Below are positions 8,616 to 17,636 of a stretch of DNA of 64,000 nucleotides, one piece after another. Made by a program: the position numbers and the translations under genes. Every line of letters starts with the position of its first letter. Position 1 is the stretch's first letter. Source of the stretch: Chitinophagaceae bacterium (lineage in GTDB: Bacteria; Bacteroidota; Bacteroidia; Chitinophagales; UBA10324); assembly GCA_947469485.1 (NCBI GenBank), contig CANIPU010000009.1:42443-106442 (forward strand), written 5' to 3'. The notes below the pieces were generated by a model. That model ran no database searches. It had not been told where the DNA came from and was given only the letters and a program-made list of their open reading frames with translations.

Positions 8616-9509
8616 ATGAAAAATTTGAAACTCATTTTTTTGTTTGTGCTTCTCTCCTCTTGTCTGCGCATCGACAGCAATCTGTATAACAACGGTGAAA
8701 AAATTACAGATTATAAACTCGAAGCATTCACCGGAAAAAAAGAATGCGCCGATCTTCCATCCGCATATAATATTACGGACAGTTTAATTCATATTTTTAC
8801 ATTACAATCTGATGATGCCGGAAGCAAGGCTAACATCTATGCGATTTATGTTGGGGAAATTTTGCGCATAGCAACTGATACAATAATTCTTTACTGCCAT
8901 GGAAATAAAAACCACATGGATTATTACTGGAATCGCGAAAAACTTTTGGCAAATGTTGGAGGTAAAAACCGCTTTGGTGTATTGATGATGGATTATCGCG
9001 GATTCGGTTTATCGGAAGGTACACCCAACGAAAGCGGAATGAATGCCGATGTAAATGCATGCGAACAATGGTTGAAAGATAACGGACTAACAAGCGACAG
9101 ATTAATAATGTACGGATATAGTTTGGGAAGCGCTCCCGCAACAAAACTCACTGCTGAGCCAACTGTTCTCACTCCATGCAAACTCATTCTCGAATCACCA
9201 TTCGCATCTTCAGATGTGCTGGTTCAGGATGCAACAAAAATTGCAGTGCCTGCTTCGTACTTAACAAATCTTTCCATCAACAATGCAGAGGAAATAAAAA
9301 ATGTGCATCAGCCATTCTGCTGGCTTCATGGAGTAGCAGATGATTTTCTTGCTATCAAAACAAATGGTGAACTGGTTTTTACCAATCACCCCGGACCAAT
9401 AAAAATTCCATATCGCATTGATGGTGCCGTACACAATAATGTTCCAACTATCATGGGTTATGAAAAATATATTTCAGCTTTAGAGAAATTTATTGTTCAT
9501 GCAGAATAA
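8616..9509 (+). CDS. alpha/beta-hydrolase lipoprotein
   Basis: A 297-residue hydrolase with a lipoprotein signal (LLSSC, Cys at about 16), so it is probably anchored in the cell envelope facing the periplasm. The fold is shown by the oxyanion segment LYCHGNKNHMDYYW, the strand MDYRGFGLSEG and the nucleophile elbow GYSLGS with Ser169. A late Asp (VADDFLA) and the final HNN histidine complete a plausible triad. It resembles the BAAT/DUF-type serine aminopeptidase S33-like esterases. The substrate is unknown. It sits 3 bases after the preceding lipoprotein gene and 11 bases before the DinB-like gene. Confidence 0.85.
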   Translation: MKNLKLIFLFVLLSSCLRIDSNLYNNGEKITDYKLEAFTGKKECADLPSAYNITDSLIHIFTLQSDDAGSKANIYAIYVGEILRIATDTIILYCHGNKNHMDYYWNREKLLANVGGKNRFGVLMMDYRGFGLSEGTPNESGMNADVNACEQWLKDNGLTSDRLIMYGYSLGSAPATKLTAEPTVLTPCKLILESPFASSDVLVQDATKIAVPASYLTNLSINNAEEIKNVHQPFCWLHGVADDFLAIKTNGELVFTNHPGPIKIPYRIDGAVHNNVPTIMGYEKYISALEKFIVHAE

Positions 9510-9520
9510 TTTTTAGAATA

Positions 9521-10078
9521 ATGGCTGAAGAAAATTTCCTGAACTCTACCATAAAACTTTTTCGCTACTACAAATCACTAGGTGATAAAACCATTGCTGC
9601 ATTAAGTGATGAACAATTATATTTTCAACCAACAACCGAATCAAATTCAGTTGCCATTATTATTCAACACCTCTCCGGCAATATGCTTTCGCGCTTTACT
9701 GATTTTCTGACAACTGATGGAGAAAAAGAATGGCGCAACAGAGATGGAGAATTTGAAATGAATAAAATTTCGAAAGAAGAATTAATTTCAGAATGGGAAA
9801 AAGGATGGGCTTGTTTATTTAATGCAGTTGAACCGCTAACTGAAGAAGATTTATTGAAAACAATTTACATCCGCAACGAAGGTCACACAATTACAGAAGC
9901 ACTACAAAGGCAACTCACTCATTATGCATATCACATTGGTCAATTGGTATACCTTGGTAAAATTGCGTTGAACGAAAACTGGAAATCACTTTCTATTCCA
10001 CGCAATAAATCAGCAGACTTTAATAAAGAAAGATTCGATAAGGATAAAGAACGAAAACATTTTACTGACCGGCTTTAA
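9521..10078 (+). CDS. DUF1572/DinB-like four-helix protein
   Basis: A 185-residue cytoplasmic protein of the DinB/YfiT-like helical bundle superfamily, closest in pattern to DUF1572. The signs are the opening FLNSTIKLFRYYKSLGDKTIAAL, the conserved SVAIIIQHLSGNMLSRF with a likely metal-binding His, and the late HYAYHIGQLVYLGK with the other two histidines. Such proteins are often metal-dependent thiol-related enzymes, but no activity can be assigned. It is the last gene before a bidirectional terminator facing dnaK. Confidence 0.85.
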   Translation: MAEENFLNSTIKLFRYYKSLGDKTIAALSDEQLYFQPTTESNSVAIIIQHLSGNMLSRFTDFLTTDGEKEWRNRDGEFEMNKISKEELISEWEKGWACLFNAVEPLTEEDLLKTIYIRNEGHTITEALQRQLTHYAYHIGQLVYLGKIALNENWKSLSIPRNKSADFNKERFDKDKERKHFTDRL

Positions 10079-10111
10079 TGAACTAAGATTGAAGAGTCTC
10101 TATTTCCAAAA

Positions 10112-10147
10112 AAAATCCCCTATGAAATTTCTTTCATCGGGGATTTT
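10112..10147. terminator. bidirectional intrinsic terminator between the DinB-like gene and dnaK
   Basis: Stem 10112-10120 pairs with 10139-10147 (AAAATCCCC/GGGGATTTT), extended inside by ATGAAA/TTTCAT after a single mismatch. A-rich on one side and T-rich on the other, it serves both convergent genes. Confidence 0.85.
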
Positions 10148-10165
10148 AATTTTCAAATCATCAAA

Positions 10166-12088
10166 TTATTTCTTCTCGTCCTTCACTTCTTCATATTCCA
10201 CATCCTGAACTGAACCTTCTCCTTTTGGTTGACCTTCACCTTCGGCAGTTGGTGCACCATCAGCAGTTGGATTTGCTCCTGCATTTTGTGTGGCTTTATA
10301 AATATCTTCTGAAGCAGCTTCCCAGGCAGTGTTCATCACTTTCATTGCATCATCAATGGCGGTGAGGTTACGGTTCTTGTGTGCTTCCTTCAAACCTTCC
10401 AATGCTTTTTCAATGGCTTCCTTTTTCTCAGCAGGAATTTTTTCACCGAATTCTTTCAGTTGTTTTTCAGTGCTGAAAATTAAGCTGTCGGCCATGTTAA
10501 TCTTGTCGGCTTCTTCGCGTGCTTTTTTATCAGCATCTTCATTCGCTTTTGCATCGGTGCGCATTTTTTCAATTTCCTCCTTGCTCAAACCGGTTGATGC
10601 TTCAATGCGAATGCTTTGTTCTTTTCCAGTGCCTTTATCTTTTGCATTCACTTTTAAAATTCCGTTTGCATCAATATCAAAAGTCACTTCAATTTGTGGA
10701 ACACCGCGCTGTGCAGGTGGTAAATCGCCAAGCATGAATCGTCCGATGGAGCGATTGTATTGCGCCATACTTCTTTCACCCTGAAGGCAATGAATTTCAA
10801 CGGATGGTTGGTGATCAACTGCAGTGGTAAACACTTCTGATTTCTTAGTTGGAATAGTAGTATTCGCCTCAATCAATTTGGTGAACACACCACCCATTGT
10901 TTCAATACCCAATGAAAGAGGTGTAACATCCAGCAACAAAACATCTTTCACATCACCGGTTAAAACTCCTCCTTGAATCGCTGCACCAATGGCAACAACT
11001 TCATCAGGGTTCACTCCTTTCGAAGGTTTCTTGCCGAATAATTTTTCAACTGCTTCCTGTACTTTCGGTATGCGGGTTGAACCTCCAACTAAAATAATTT
11101 CATCAATGTCGCTGGCTTTGTAACCTGCATCTTCCAATGCTTTCTTACAAGGTCCGAGTGAACGCTCCACCAAGTGATCAGTAAGTTGTTCAAACTTCGC
11201 GCGGGTTAATTTTTTCACTAAGTGCTTTGGAACACCATCCAATGCAGTGATGTATGGAAGATTAATTTCTGTTTCAATAGAACCAGATAATTCAATCTTC
11301 GCTTTTTCAGCAGCTTCCTTCAATCGTTGCAAGCCCATAGGGTCTTTGCGGATGTCCATGTTTTCTTCTTTCTGAAATTCATCAGCCAACCATTGAATAA
11401 TGCACTGATCGAAATCATCACCACCAAGGTGAGTGTCACCATTTGTACTTTTTACTTCAAACACACCTTCACCTAAATCCAGAATAGAAACATCAAAAGT
11501 TCCACCGCCTAAATCATAAACGGCAACTTTCATGTCTCTGTGTTTTTTATCTAAACCATAAGCAAGTGCAGCAGCAGTTGGCTCATTAATAATGCGGCTC
11601 ACTTTTAAACCAGCAATTTCACCAGCTTCTTTTGTTGCCTGACGCTGTGAATCGTTGAAGTAAGCAGGAACAGTAATCACTGCTTCTGTTACTTCTGTTC
11701 CCAGATAATCTTCAGCAATTTTTTTCATTTTCTGTAACACCATTGCAGAAATTTCCTGCGGTGTATACATGCGACCGCTGATGTCAACTCGAACGGTATT
11801 GTTATCTCCTTTCTTTGCATCGTAAGCAACATATTTCAATTCGCTTCCAACTTCGTCATAACGACGCCCCATAAAACGCTTTATAGATGCAATTGTGTTT
11901 TTAGGATTTGTAATTGCCTGACGCTTTGCAGGGTCTCCAACCTTGCGTTCACCATTAGCCAGAAATGCAACAACCGATGGTGTGGTTCTGCGACCTTCAT
12001 CATTTGCAATTACCATAGGGTCGTTACCCTCCATTACTGCAACGCAGGAGTTGGTCGTACCAAGATCAATACCTATTATTTTTCCCAT
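10166..12088 (-). CDS. dnaK: molecular chaperone DnaK (Hsp70)
   Basis: A full-length 640-residue Hsp70. The nucleotide-binding domain opens with [16 protein letters not shown] and includes [17 protein letters not shown] and [10 protein letters not shown]. The interdomain linker [15 protein letters not shown] is intact. The substrate-binding domain, helical lid and C-terminal acidic tail ([10 protein letters not shown]) follow. It folds and protects proteins together with DnaJ and GrpE, neither of which is in this window. The gene stands alone. No TAnnTTTG promoter is seen upstream; instead a TGG-N8-TTGAG element lies 28 bases before the ATG, shared with hsp20. Confidence 0.98.
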   Translation of the reverse strand: MGKIIGIDLGTTNSCVAVMEGNDPMVIANDEGRRTTPSVVAFLANGERKVGDPAKRQAITNPKNTIASIKRFMGRRYDEVGSELKYVAYDAKKGDNNTVRVDISGRMYTPQEISAMVLQKMKKIAEDYLGTEVTEAVITVPAYFNDSQRQATKEAGEIAGLKVSRIINEPTAAALAYGLDKKHRDMKVAVYDLGGGTFDVSILDLGEGVFEVKSTNGDTHLGGDDFDQCIIQWLADEFQKEENMDIRKDPMGLQRLKEAAEKAKIELSGSIETEINLPYITALDGVPKHLVKKLTRAKFEQLTDHLVERSLGPCKKALEDAGYKASDIDEIILVGGSTRIPKVQEAVEKLFGKKPSKGVNPDEVVAIGAAIQGGVLTGDVKDVLLLDVTPLSLGIETMGGVFTKLIEANTTIPTKKSEVFTTAVDHQPSVEIHCLQGERSMAQYNRSIGRFMLGDLPPAQRGVPQIEVTFDIDANGILKVNAKDKGTGKEQSIRIEASTGLSKEEIEKMRTDAKANEDADKKAREEADKINMADSLIFSTEKQLKEFGEKIPAEKKEAIEKALEGLKEAHKNRNLTAIDDAMKVMNTAWEAASEDIYKATQNAGANPTADGAPTAEGEGQPKGEGSVQDVEYEEVKDEKK

Positions 12089-12116
12089 GTTTTATTAATT
12101 TATTTTCCAGCCAATA

Positions 12117-12132
12117 CTCAAGAGTGATGCCA
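12117..12132 (-). promoter_or_regulatory. candidate heat-shock promoter element of dnaK
   Basis: On the minus strand TGG, eight bases, then TTGAG (12132 to 12117), ending exactly 28 bases before the dnaK ATG. The same pattern at the same distance precedes hsp20. The GG-N10-GA layout recalls a sigma-54 -24/-12 box, but with GA where GC is expected. Confidence 0.4.
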
Positions 12133-12209
12133 TGAGAATCAAAGCGAAATTTTGGCAGAATTGGAAAGAAGTTCAGACATCTTAATTACTTGGATGTCAT
12201 TAAGTCGCA

Positions 12210-13235
12210 TTATTGACAGGGTACTCCACTCGATTTAAGGAAATTCAAATGAGCAGTTTTGCTCAAACAAGCTAAACTGTCAACTGTTTTAGCTTCGAGT
12301 TCAATTCCTGAATAGTCTTTAAATGATCTGGAAGAAAATAAACCCAACCCATTTTCAATATTAGTATATAACGGTAATGCCTGGCCTTGAGTTAATCCGG
12401 TTTGCGCAAGGTTGATTTGATAGTAATTATAGAATTCAGAACCTCCTACACTATATAATAAATCAATTCTTCCGGCTACTCGATATACATCCGGATTGTT
12501 TCTAATTGCAGAACTCATAAATGCATAAAAATCATCGCTTGGTATTGAATAATTCATATCATCTCCACCAGTTATCCTATCAGAAAGCTTGTTTCTGAAA
12601 ATTACCCAATCAACTATGGTATCTTTTATAAAAGTCCCACTTGACAAATATTCTTTATAATGAAACCGAAAAATCAAATCATACATTTTTCCATTTTTAG
12701 CAGATTTCCATTCAATCGAATATTTTGATCCTGGAAAAAAGCTCACTTTTTGAGTCCCGATTGGCTTTGTAATATTAAAATCACTGACAATATCCGTTTC
12801 AGAAGTCACTAATGATTCATTATCGGATTTTGAAATCGTTATTTTATAATGTCTTGAAGGGTCTATTGGAAAATCGGTTCGATATAAAATATTAGGGGTT
12901 GAAGCAAATATTCCTGAATCCTTATTGAGATTAATTACTTCTCCATTAATTCTTTCTAATGGAATTGTATTAGATAAATTTCCATTGTTGAACTCTAATA
13001 AATTCACCGTTAGAGAATCATAGTAAATTGAATCAGGAATTTGTGCAATTGATAATGCGTTTGTTTTAGGATCTAAAAACGCTTTTTCAATTCTTATATA
13101 ATTATAATTGGCATCCTTATCGAGCAACCCATAAACTATTGTAACATCTTTCCAATCGCTGGTTAAATCAAAATCAGTTGAACATGATGGAAGTAAAAAA
13201 GATAAAATTAAAAATGCTGAAATAATTTTTTTCAT
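12210..13235 (-). CDS. DUF4249-like secreted lipoprotein
   Basis: A 341-residue lipoprotein with a signal peptide ending LLPSCS (Cys at about 18). The pattern of an early VYGLLDKDANYNYIRIEKAF strand, a middle P-x-Y-x-I-E-W segment and many Asp/Ser-rich loops resembles DUF4249/DUF4270-type proteins of Bacteroidota, which are usually encoded next to TonB-dependent receptors. No such receptor is adjacent here. The protein ends in SSGVPCQ with a final Cys pair partner at about residue 323. Function is unknown. It stands between dnaK and panB with its own upstream region. Confidence 0.65.
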   Translation of the reverse strand: MKKIISAFLILSFLLPSCSTDFDLTSDWKDVTIVYGLLDKDANYNYIRIEKAFLDPKTNALSIAQIPDSIYYDSLTVNLLEFNNGNLSNTIPLERINGEVINLNKDSGIFASTPNILYRTDFPIDPSRHYKITISKSDNESLVTSETDIVSDFNITKPIGTQKVSFFPGSKYSIEWKSAKNGKMYDLIFRFHYKEYLSSGTFIKDTIVDWVIFRNKLSDRITGGDDMNYSIPSDDFYAFMSSAIRNNPDVYRVAGRIDLLYSVGGSEFYNYYQINLAQTGLTQGQALPLYTNIENGLGLFSSRSFKDYSGIELEAKTVDSLACLSKTAHLNFLKSSGVPCQ

Positions 13236-13349
13236 GGGCGGTAAATGTATAAATGTGAAATTAAATTCAAGTCACTAAAATGTAAATTAATCAATATTGT
13301 TTTTTGAGCCATTTTTTCAATAATTTAACATTTATCAATTTTCGAATTT

Positions 13350-13357
13350 TACTTTGC
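13350..13357 (+). promoter_or_regulatory. -7 promoter element of panB
   Basis: TACTTTGC matches TAnnTTTG plus the following pyrimidine. Transcription would begin a few bases downstream, after a possible GTG start at 13359, which favours the ATG at 13401 as the panB start. The -33 element is not clear. Confidence 0.55.
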
Positions 13358-13400
13358 GGTGCTGATTGAGCGACTAACTTTGGCACTCATTTTACAAAAG

Positions 13401-14213
13401 ATGGATTTCAAAAAAATAAAAAAAGTCACAACACATGTTCTTCAGGAAATGAAGGATAAAAGCGTGAAAATTTCAATGCTCACAGCATATGACTTCAGCA
13501 TGGCAAGAATTGTTGATGATGCCGGTGTAGATGTTATACTGGTTGGTGATTCTGCCAGCAATGTTATGGCCGGAAACGAAACCACCTTGCCAATTACATT
13601 GGATCAAATGATTTACCATGCCTCTTCAGTTGTAAAAGGGGTAAACAGGGCATTAGTTGTTGTTGATTTACCATTTGGATCATACCAAGGAAATTCAAAA
13701 GAGGCGCTGAACAGCACAATTAGAATAATGAAAGAATCCGGTGCACATGCAGTAAAACTTGAAGGAGGAAAAGAGGTAAAAGAATCTGTTGATCGAATTG
13801 TTTCTGCAGGAGTTCCTGTAATGGGGCATCTGGGATTAACCCCACAAAGTATTTATAAGTTTGGCACTTATACTGTTCGAGCTACAGGAGATGAAGAGGC
13901 AGAAAAATTACTAAGCGATGCTAAAGTTCTTGAAGCTGCCGGATGTTTTGCAATTGTTCTTGAAAAAATCCCCGCACAGCTAGCGGCTGAAGTAGCAGAA
14001 GAGGTTAAAATACCGGTAATAGGAATTGGAGCGGGAAATAAAGTAGACGGACAAGTATTAGTACTTCACGATATGCTTGGAATTAACAAGGAATTTAAAC
14101 CACGGTTTTTACGGCAGTACCTTAACCTTTATGATGAAATGAAAAATGCTGTTGGAAGATATATTGATGATGTAAAAAAATCAGATTTTCCTAACGAAAA
14201 GGAGCAATATTAA
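13401..14213 (+). CDS. panB: 3-methyl-2-oxobutanoate hydroxymethyltransferase (ketopantoate hydroxymethyltransferase)
   Basis: Makes ketopantoate from 2-oxoisovalerate and methylene-tetrahydrofolate, the first committed step to pantothenate and coenzyme A. The 270-residue TIM-barrel enzyme shows [28 protein letters not shown] (metal-binding Asp), [16 protein letters not shown] and [15 protein letters not shown], all family signatures. An in-frame GTG at 13359 would add 14 residues but lies at or before the probable transcription start, so ATG 13401 is preferred. The stop codon is immediately followed by the ATG of the M1 peptidase, so the two genes are probably co-transcribed. panC and panD are not nearby. 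Confidence 0.96.
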   Translation: MDFKKIKKVTTHVLQEMKDKSVKISMLTAYDFSMARIVDDAGVDVILVGDSASNVMAGNETTLPITLDQMIYHASSVVKGVNRALVVVDLPFGSYQGNSKEALNSTIRIMKESGAHAVKLEGGKEVKESVDRIVSAGVPVMGHLGLTPQSIYKFGTYTVRATGDEEAEKLLSDAKVLEAAGCFAIVLEKIPAQLAAEVAEEVKIPVIGIGAGNKVDGQVLVLHDMLGINKEFKPRFLRQYLNLYDEMKNAVGRYIDDVKKSDFPNEKEQY

Positions 14214-16655
14214 ATGAAGAATATTTTTTTAATCTTATTCTGTCTTACATCTTTTAATTCATTTGCCGGAATTAAATCAAGTGGATTCAGAGCTTCAAAT
14301 GAAAGAAGTGATACCATTGATATTTTGAAATACACCATTTATTTTGATATGAGCAATCTTGCATCCTATCAAATTTCTGGTAATACCATTATAAAATTTG
14401 CTTCAAAACTTAATAATATTTCTCAATTAAATCTTGACTTGTTAAAACTTCCGGTGGATAGTATTCTAAATGAAAACAACCAACTCTTAAGTTTTAATTA
14501 TTCAGATTCATTATTGCTAAAAATTTTTCTGGCTGACACATTAAATATTAATGATTCCTCCGAAGTAAAAATATTTTACCATGGGCATCCTCAGGCTGAT
14601 CCTACATGGGGAGGGTTTTATTTTAATCCTCCATATAGTTATAATCTGGGTGTTGCTTTTGGTGCTATACCACACAACTTTGGTCGTGTTTGGTTCCCTT
14701 GTTTTGATAATTTTGTTGAACGCTCACAATATGAATTTTTTATAACAGTTCCGACTGGAAAAACTGCAACATCAAATGGTCTTTTGATTGACACCTTATC
14801 AAATGGAAACAATACAACTACCTGGCATTGGAATTTAAATGAGGCAATTCCTTCATACCTTGCTTGTGTTTCTGTCAGCGATTATGCAATTGTTAAAACA
14901 AGTTTCGCCGGATTGATTGATACAATTCCGGTTTGGTTAGCTGCTAATCCAAACGATACCACTGCAATGAAAAATTCTTTTATTCATTTGGAAGATGCAT
15001 TTCATGCTTTTGAAAACAGATGGGGACCATATCGTTGGGAAAAAATAGGTTATTCAATCGTTCCTTTTAACGGAGGAGCAATGGAACATGCAACTAATAT
15101 TTCATACCCTTTATTTGGAATCAACGGAAGTACTACTTATGAATCTGTTATGGCTCATGAATTGTCACATCATTGGTTCGGGGATTTGGTTACTTGTAGT
15201 ACAGCTGAAGATATGTGGCTAAACGAAGGCTGGGCAGTGTATTGTGAATTTATTTTTGCTGAGTGGCTGTATGGGGCTCAAGCATATTCTAATGCAGTAG
15301 CAGCGAATCATAATACAACTGTTCACTTCTCAAATTTGAAGGATGGCGGATACTTTCCATTATCAGGTATGCCGCAAAATATTACCTATGGAAATACTAC
15401 TTATAAAAAAGGAGGAGATGTAGCTCATACTCTCAGGGCATACATGGGTGATACATTCTTTTTTTCATGTATAAAGAATTACCTTCAGGACAATCAATAT
15501 ACATCAAAAAATTCGGTTGAATTCAGAGATTATTTAGAAAATTGTTCTGGAATAAACCTGCATCCATTTTTTGACGGCTGGGTTTTTGATCCTGGATTTC
15601 CTCAGTTCGGAATCGATTCAATCACATCAGAAATTAATGGTGGTTGGAATGATGTATCTGTATTTATAAGACAGAAATTAAATAATGCTCCTGAATATTT
15701 CCAACAAGTTCCTTTCGAAATAACCTTCATGGATTCCAGTTGGAATAAAATTACAGAATCACTTAAAGTAAGTGGGCCTTGCACGATTTATAAAACTAAA
15801 ATTCCTATAAATCCTGATTTTGTTTGTTTGGATTTAAATCAAAAAATTTCTGATTCAGAAACTGATGATTCAAAAACAATAAAGACTACAGGCTTCAATA
15901 ATTTTACAAATGCTAAAATGAATTTAAGTATTCAGTCTATTTCTGATTCAGCTTTTGTAAGAATTGAACATTATTATGTTTATGCTGATGGATTTAAAAC
16001 TCCGCATCCCGGCTTGCATATTTCGCATGAAAGGTATTGGAAAGTAGATGGAATTTTTCCTTCAGGATTTGATAGCAAAGCAATAATTATTTATAATGGA
16101 ACAACGCCTGCACAGGTTTCCCTTTCAAGTGGGGCATACCTCGATGACGAACTAATTACTAATTCTGAAGATAGCCTTGTTCTGTTTTACAGATTGAATC
16201 CATCGTATGATTGGCAAATTGAATCTGATATTATATTAAATATTCAGGGTAGCACCTCAAATAAAACAGGACAAATAACCATAAATCATCTAAAGAAAGG
16301 TGAATATGCATTTGGTATTCGTCAATGGAATAAGGTTGATTCTATATTGCCATCAATAACTGATACATGTACATTGGTTCTGAATTCACCTGAAAAATTG
16401 AATTTAGAAGTTGACACAATTTCCATTTACCCTAATCCAGCGGGCAATTCTTTTTTTATTAATGGCAACTTAAAATCAATTTCACTAATTGAAATATTTG
16501 ATGATAACGGAAGAAAATTGGAAGAAAAATTTTTTAATAAAGGTTCAGAAAGTTTAGAATTTATTACACAAAATTGGTTGAATGGACTCTATTTTATTAA
16601 AGTAAGTACTGCAACCGGTGATTTTGTAGTTAAAAAACTAGTAGTGATAAAATAA
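14214..16655 (+). CDS. secreted M1-family metallopeptidase with T9SS type A sorting domain
   Basis: An 813-residue exported zinc aminopeptidase-like enzyme with a signal peptide (FNSFAG). Zinc ligands are His315 and His319 of HELSH and Glu338 of NEGWAV, exactly the HExxH-x18-E spacing; Glu316 is the catalytic base. The exopeptidase motif reads GAMEH instead of GAMEN, a variant seen in this secreted branch. The last 80 residues (from about 735, ISIYPNPAGNSFF to FVVKKLVVIK) form a type A T9SS sorting domain, so the protein should be moved across the outer membrane and cleaved or attached at the surface. The gene starts directly after panB with no intergenic base. Confidence 0.94.
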   Translation: MKNIFLILFCLTSFNSFAGIKSSGFRASNERSDTIDILKYTIYFDMSNLASYQISGNTIIKFASKLNNISQLNLDLLKLPVDSILNENNQLLSFNYSDSLLLKIFLADTLNINDSSEVKIFYHGHPQADPTWGGFYFNPPYSYNLGVAFGAIPHNFGRVWFPCFDNFVERSQYEFFITVPTGKTATSNGLLIDTLSNGNNTTTWHWNLNEAIPSYLACVSVSDYAIVKTSFAGLIDTIPVWLAANPNDTTAMKNSFIHLEDAFHAFENRWGPYRWEKIGYSIVPFNGGAMEHATNISYPLFGINGSTTYESVMAHELSHHWFGDLVTCSTAEDMWLNEGWAVYCEFIFAEWLYGAQAYSNAVAANHNTTVHFSNLKDGGYFPLSGMPQNITYGNTTYKKGGDVAHTLRAYMGDTFFFSCIKNYLQDNQYTSKNSVEFRDYLENCSGINLHPFFDGWVFDPGFPQFGIDSITSEINGGWNDVSVFIRQKLNNAPEYFQQVPFEITFMDSSWNKITESLKVSGPCTIYKTKIPINPDFVCLDLNQKISDSETDDSKTIKTTGFNNFTNAKMNLSIQSISDSAFVRIEHYYVYADGFKTPHPGLHISHERYWKVDGIFPSGFDSKAIIIYNGTTPAQVSLSSGAYLDDELITNSEDSLVLFYRLNPSYDWQIESDIILNIQGSTSNKTGQITINHLKKGEYAFGIRQWNKVDSILPSITDTCTLVLNSPEKLNLEVDTISIYPNPAGNSFFINGNLKSISLIEIFDDNGRKLEEKFFNKGSESLEFITQNWLNGLYFIKVSTATGDFVVKKLVVIK

Positions 16656-16681
16656 TCTCAATAAAAAAAATACAAATTAGT

Positions 16682-17575
16682 ATGCAGAACATTACAATAA
16701 TTGGCGCAGGAACTATGGGGAACGGAATAGCTCATGTTTTTGCATTAAAAAAATTCAGTGTTACAATTGTTGATGTATCACAACCGGCTTTAGATAAAGC
16801 AATTCAAACAATCACGAAAAACTTAGATCGTCAAGTAGCTAAAGGTTCAATAAGTGAATCGGATAAATCAAGTGCTTTAAAAAATATTTCAACAAGCACA
16901 ACTGTTGAGCAAGGCGCCTCAAATGCAGATTTGGTTGTTGAAGCAGCAACTGAAAATATAGAACTTAAGCTAAGTATTTTTAGAAAGCTTGATGAAGTAT
17001 GTGGCCCTGAAACAATTTTGGCTTCGAATACATCATCTATATCTATAACAAAAATTGCTTCTGTTACAAAGCGACCTGATAAAATTATAGGTATGCATTT
17101 TATGAATCCTGTTCCGCTTATGAAATTGGTTGAGGTTATAAGGGGCTATTCAACATCAGATATTGTTACCGAAAGTATCATGCAGCTTAGCAGCAAACTT
17201 GAAAAAATTCCGGTTGAAGTAAATGATTATCCGGGTTTTGTTGCAAACAGAATTCTTATGCCGATGATAAATGAAGCCATTTATAGTCTATTTGAAGGGG
17301 TAGCTGGAGTAAAAGAAATTGATACAGTTATGAAATTAGGAATGGCGCATCCAATGGGGCCTTTGCAACTGGCAGATTTTATCGGATTAGATGTTTGCCT
17401 TAGCATTTTAAATGTATTGCATTCCGGATTTGGAAATGCCAAATATGCGCCTTGCCCATTATTAGTTAATATGGTAACTGCCAATAACCTTGGAATTAAA
17501 TCTGGAAGGGGGTTTTATGAGTATACACCTGGTTCAAAAGAGTTGGTAGTTGCCTCGGGATTCAGAAAGAATTAA
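16682..17575 (+). CDS. 3-hydroxyacyl-CoA (3-hydroxybutyryl-CoA) dehydrogenase
   Basis: A 297-residue NAD-dependent dehydrogenase of fatty-acid and butanoate metabolism that interconverts 3-hydroxyacyl-CoA and 3-oxoacyl-CoA. The Rossmann N-terminal domain has GAGTMGNGIAHVFA, and EAATENIELKLSIFRKLD and SNTSSISITKIA follow. The catalytic His/Glu pair is in GMHFMNPVPLMKLVEVI, and the C-terminal dimer domain has NDYPGFVANRILMPMINEA. Length and order are those of single-function Hbd/PaaH enzymes. It follows the M1 peptidase by 26 bases, possibly in the same transcript, without an obvious functional link. Confidence 0.94.
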   Translation: MQNITIIGAGTMGNGIAHVFALKKFSVTIVDVSQPALDKAIQTITKNLDRQVAKGSISESDKSSALKNISTSTTVEQGASNADLVVEAATENIELKLSIFRKLDEVCGPETILASNTSSISITKIASVTKRPDKIIGMHFMNPVPLMKLVEVIRGYSTSDIVTESIMQLSSKLEKIPVEVNDYPGFVANRILMPMINEAIYSLFEGVAGVKEIDTVMKLGMAHPMGPLQLADFIGLDVCLSILNVLHSGFGNAKYAPCPLLVNMVTANNLGIKSGRGFYEYTPGSKELVVASGFRKN

Positions 17576-17636
17576 TAAAAAATGCAAGAGCTTTTTGAAG
17601 ACAACTGAATTTGAATTGGTCATAAAATAAATTTAT

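Noticed and set aside
10329..10784. A 151-codon open frame antisense to dnaK
   Set aside because: It lies wholly within dnaK, has a low-complexity Ser/Phe-rich composition and no start signal; it reflects dnaK codon usage.
12117..12132. True sigma-54 promoter upstream of dnaK
   Set aside because: The -24-like GG is present but the -12 GC is replaced by GA here and at hsp20, so I report only a shared element.
13375..13405. Possible CIRCE operator near panB (TTGGCACTC half-site)
   Set aside because: The matching GAGTGCTAA half is missing and panB is not a chaperone gene.
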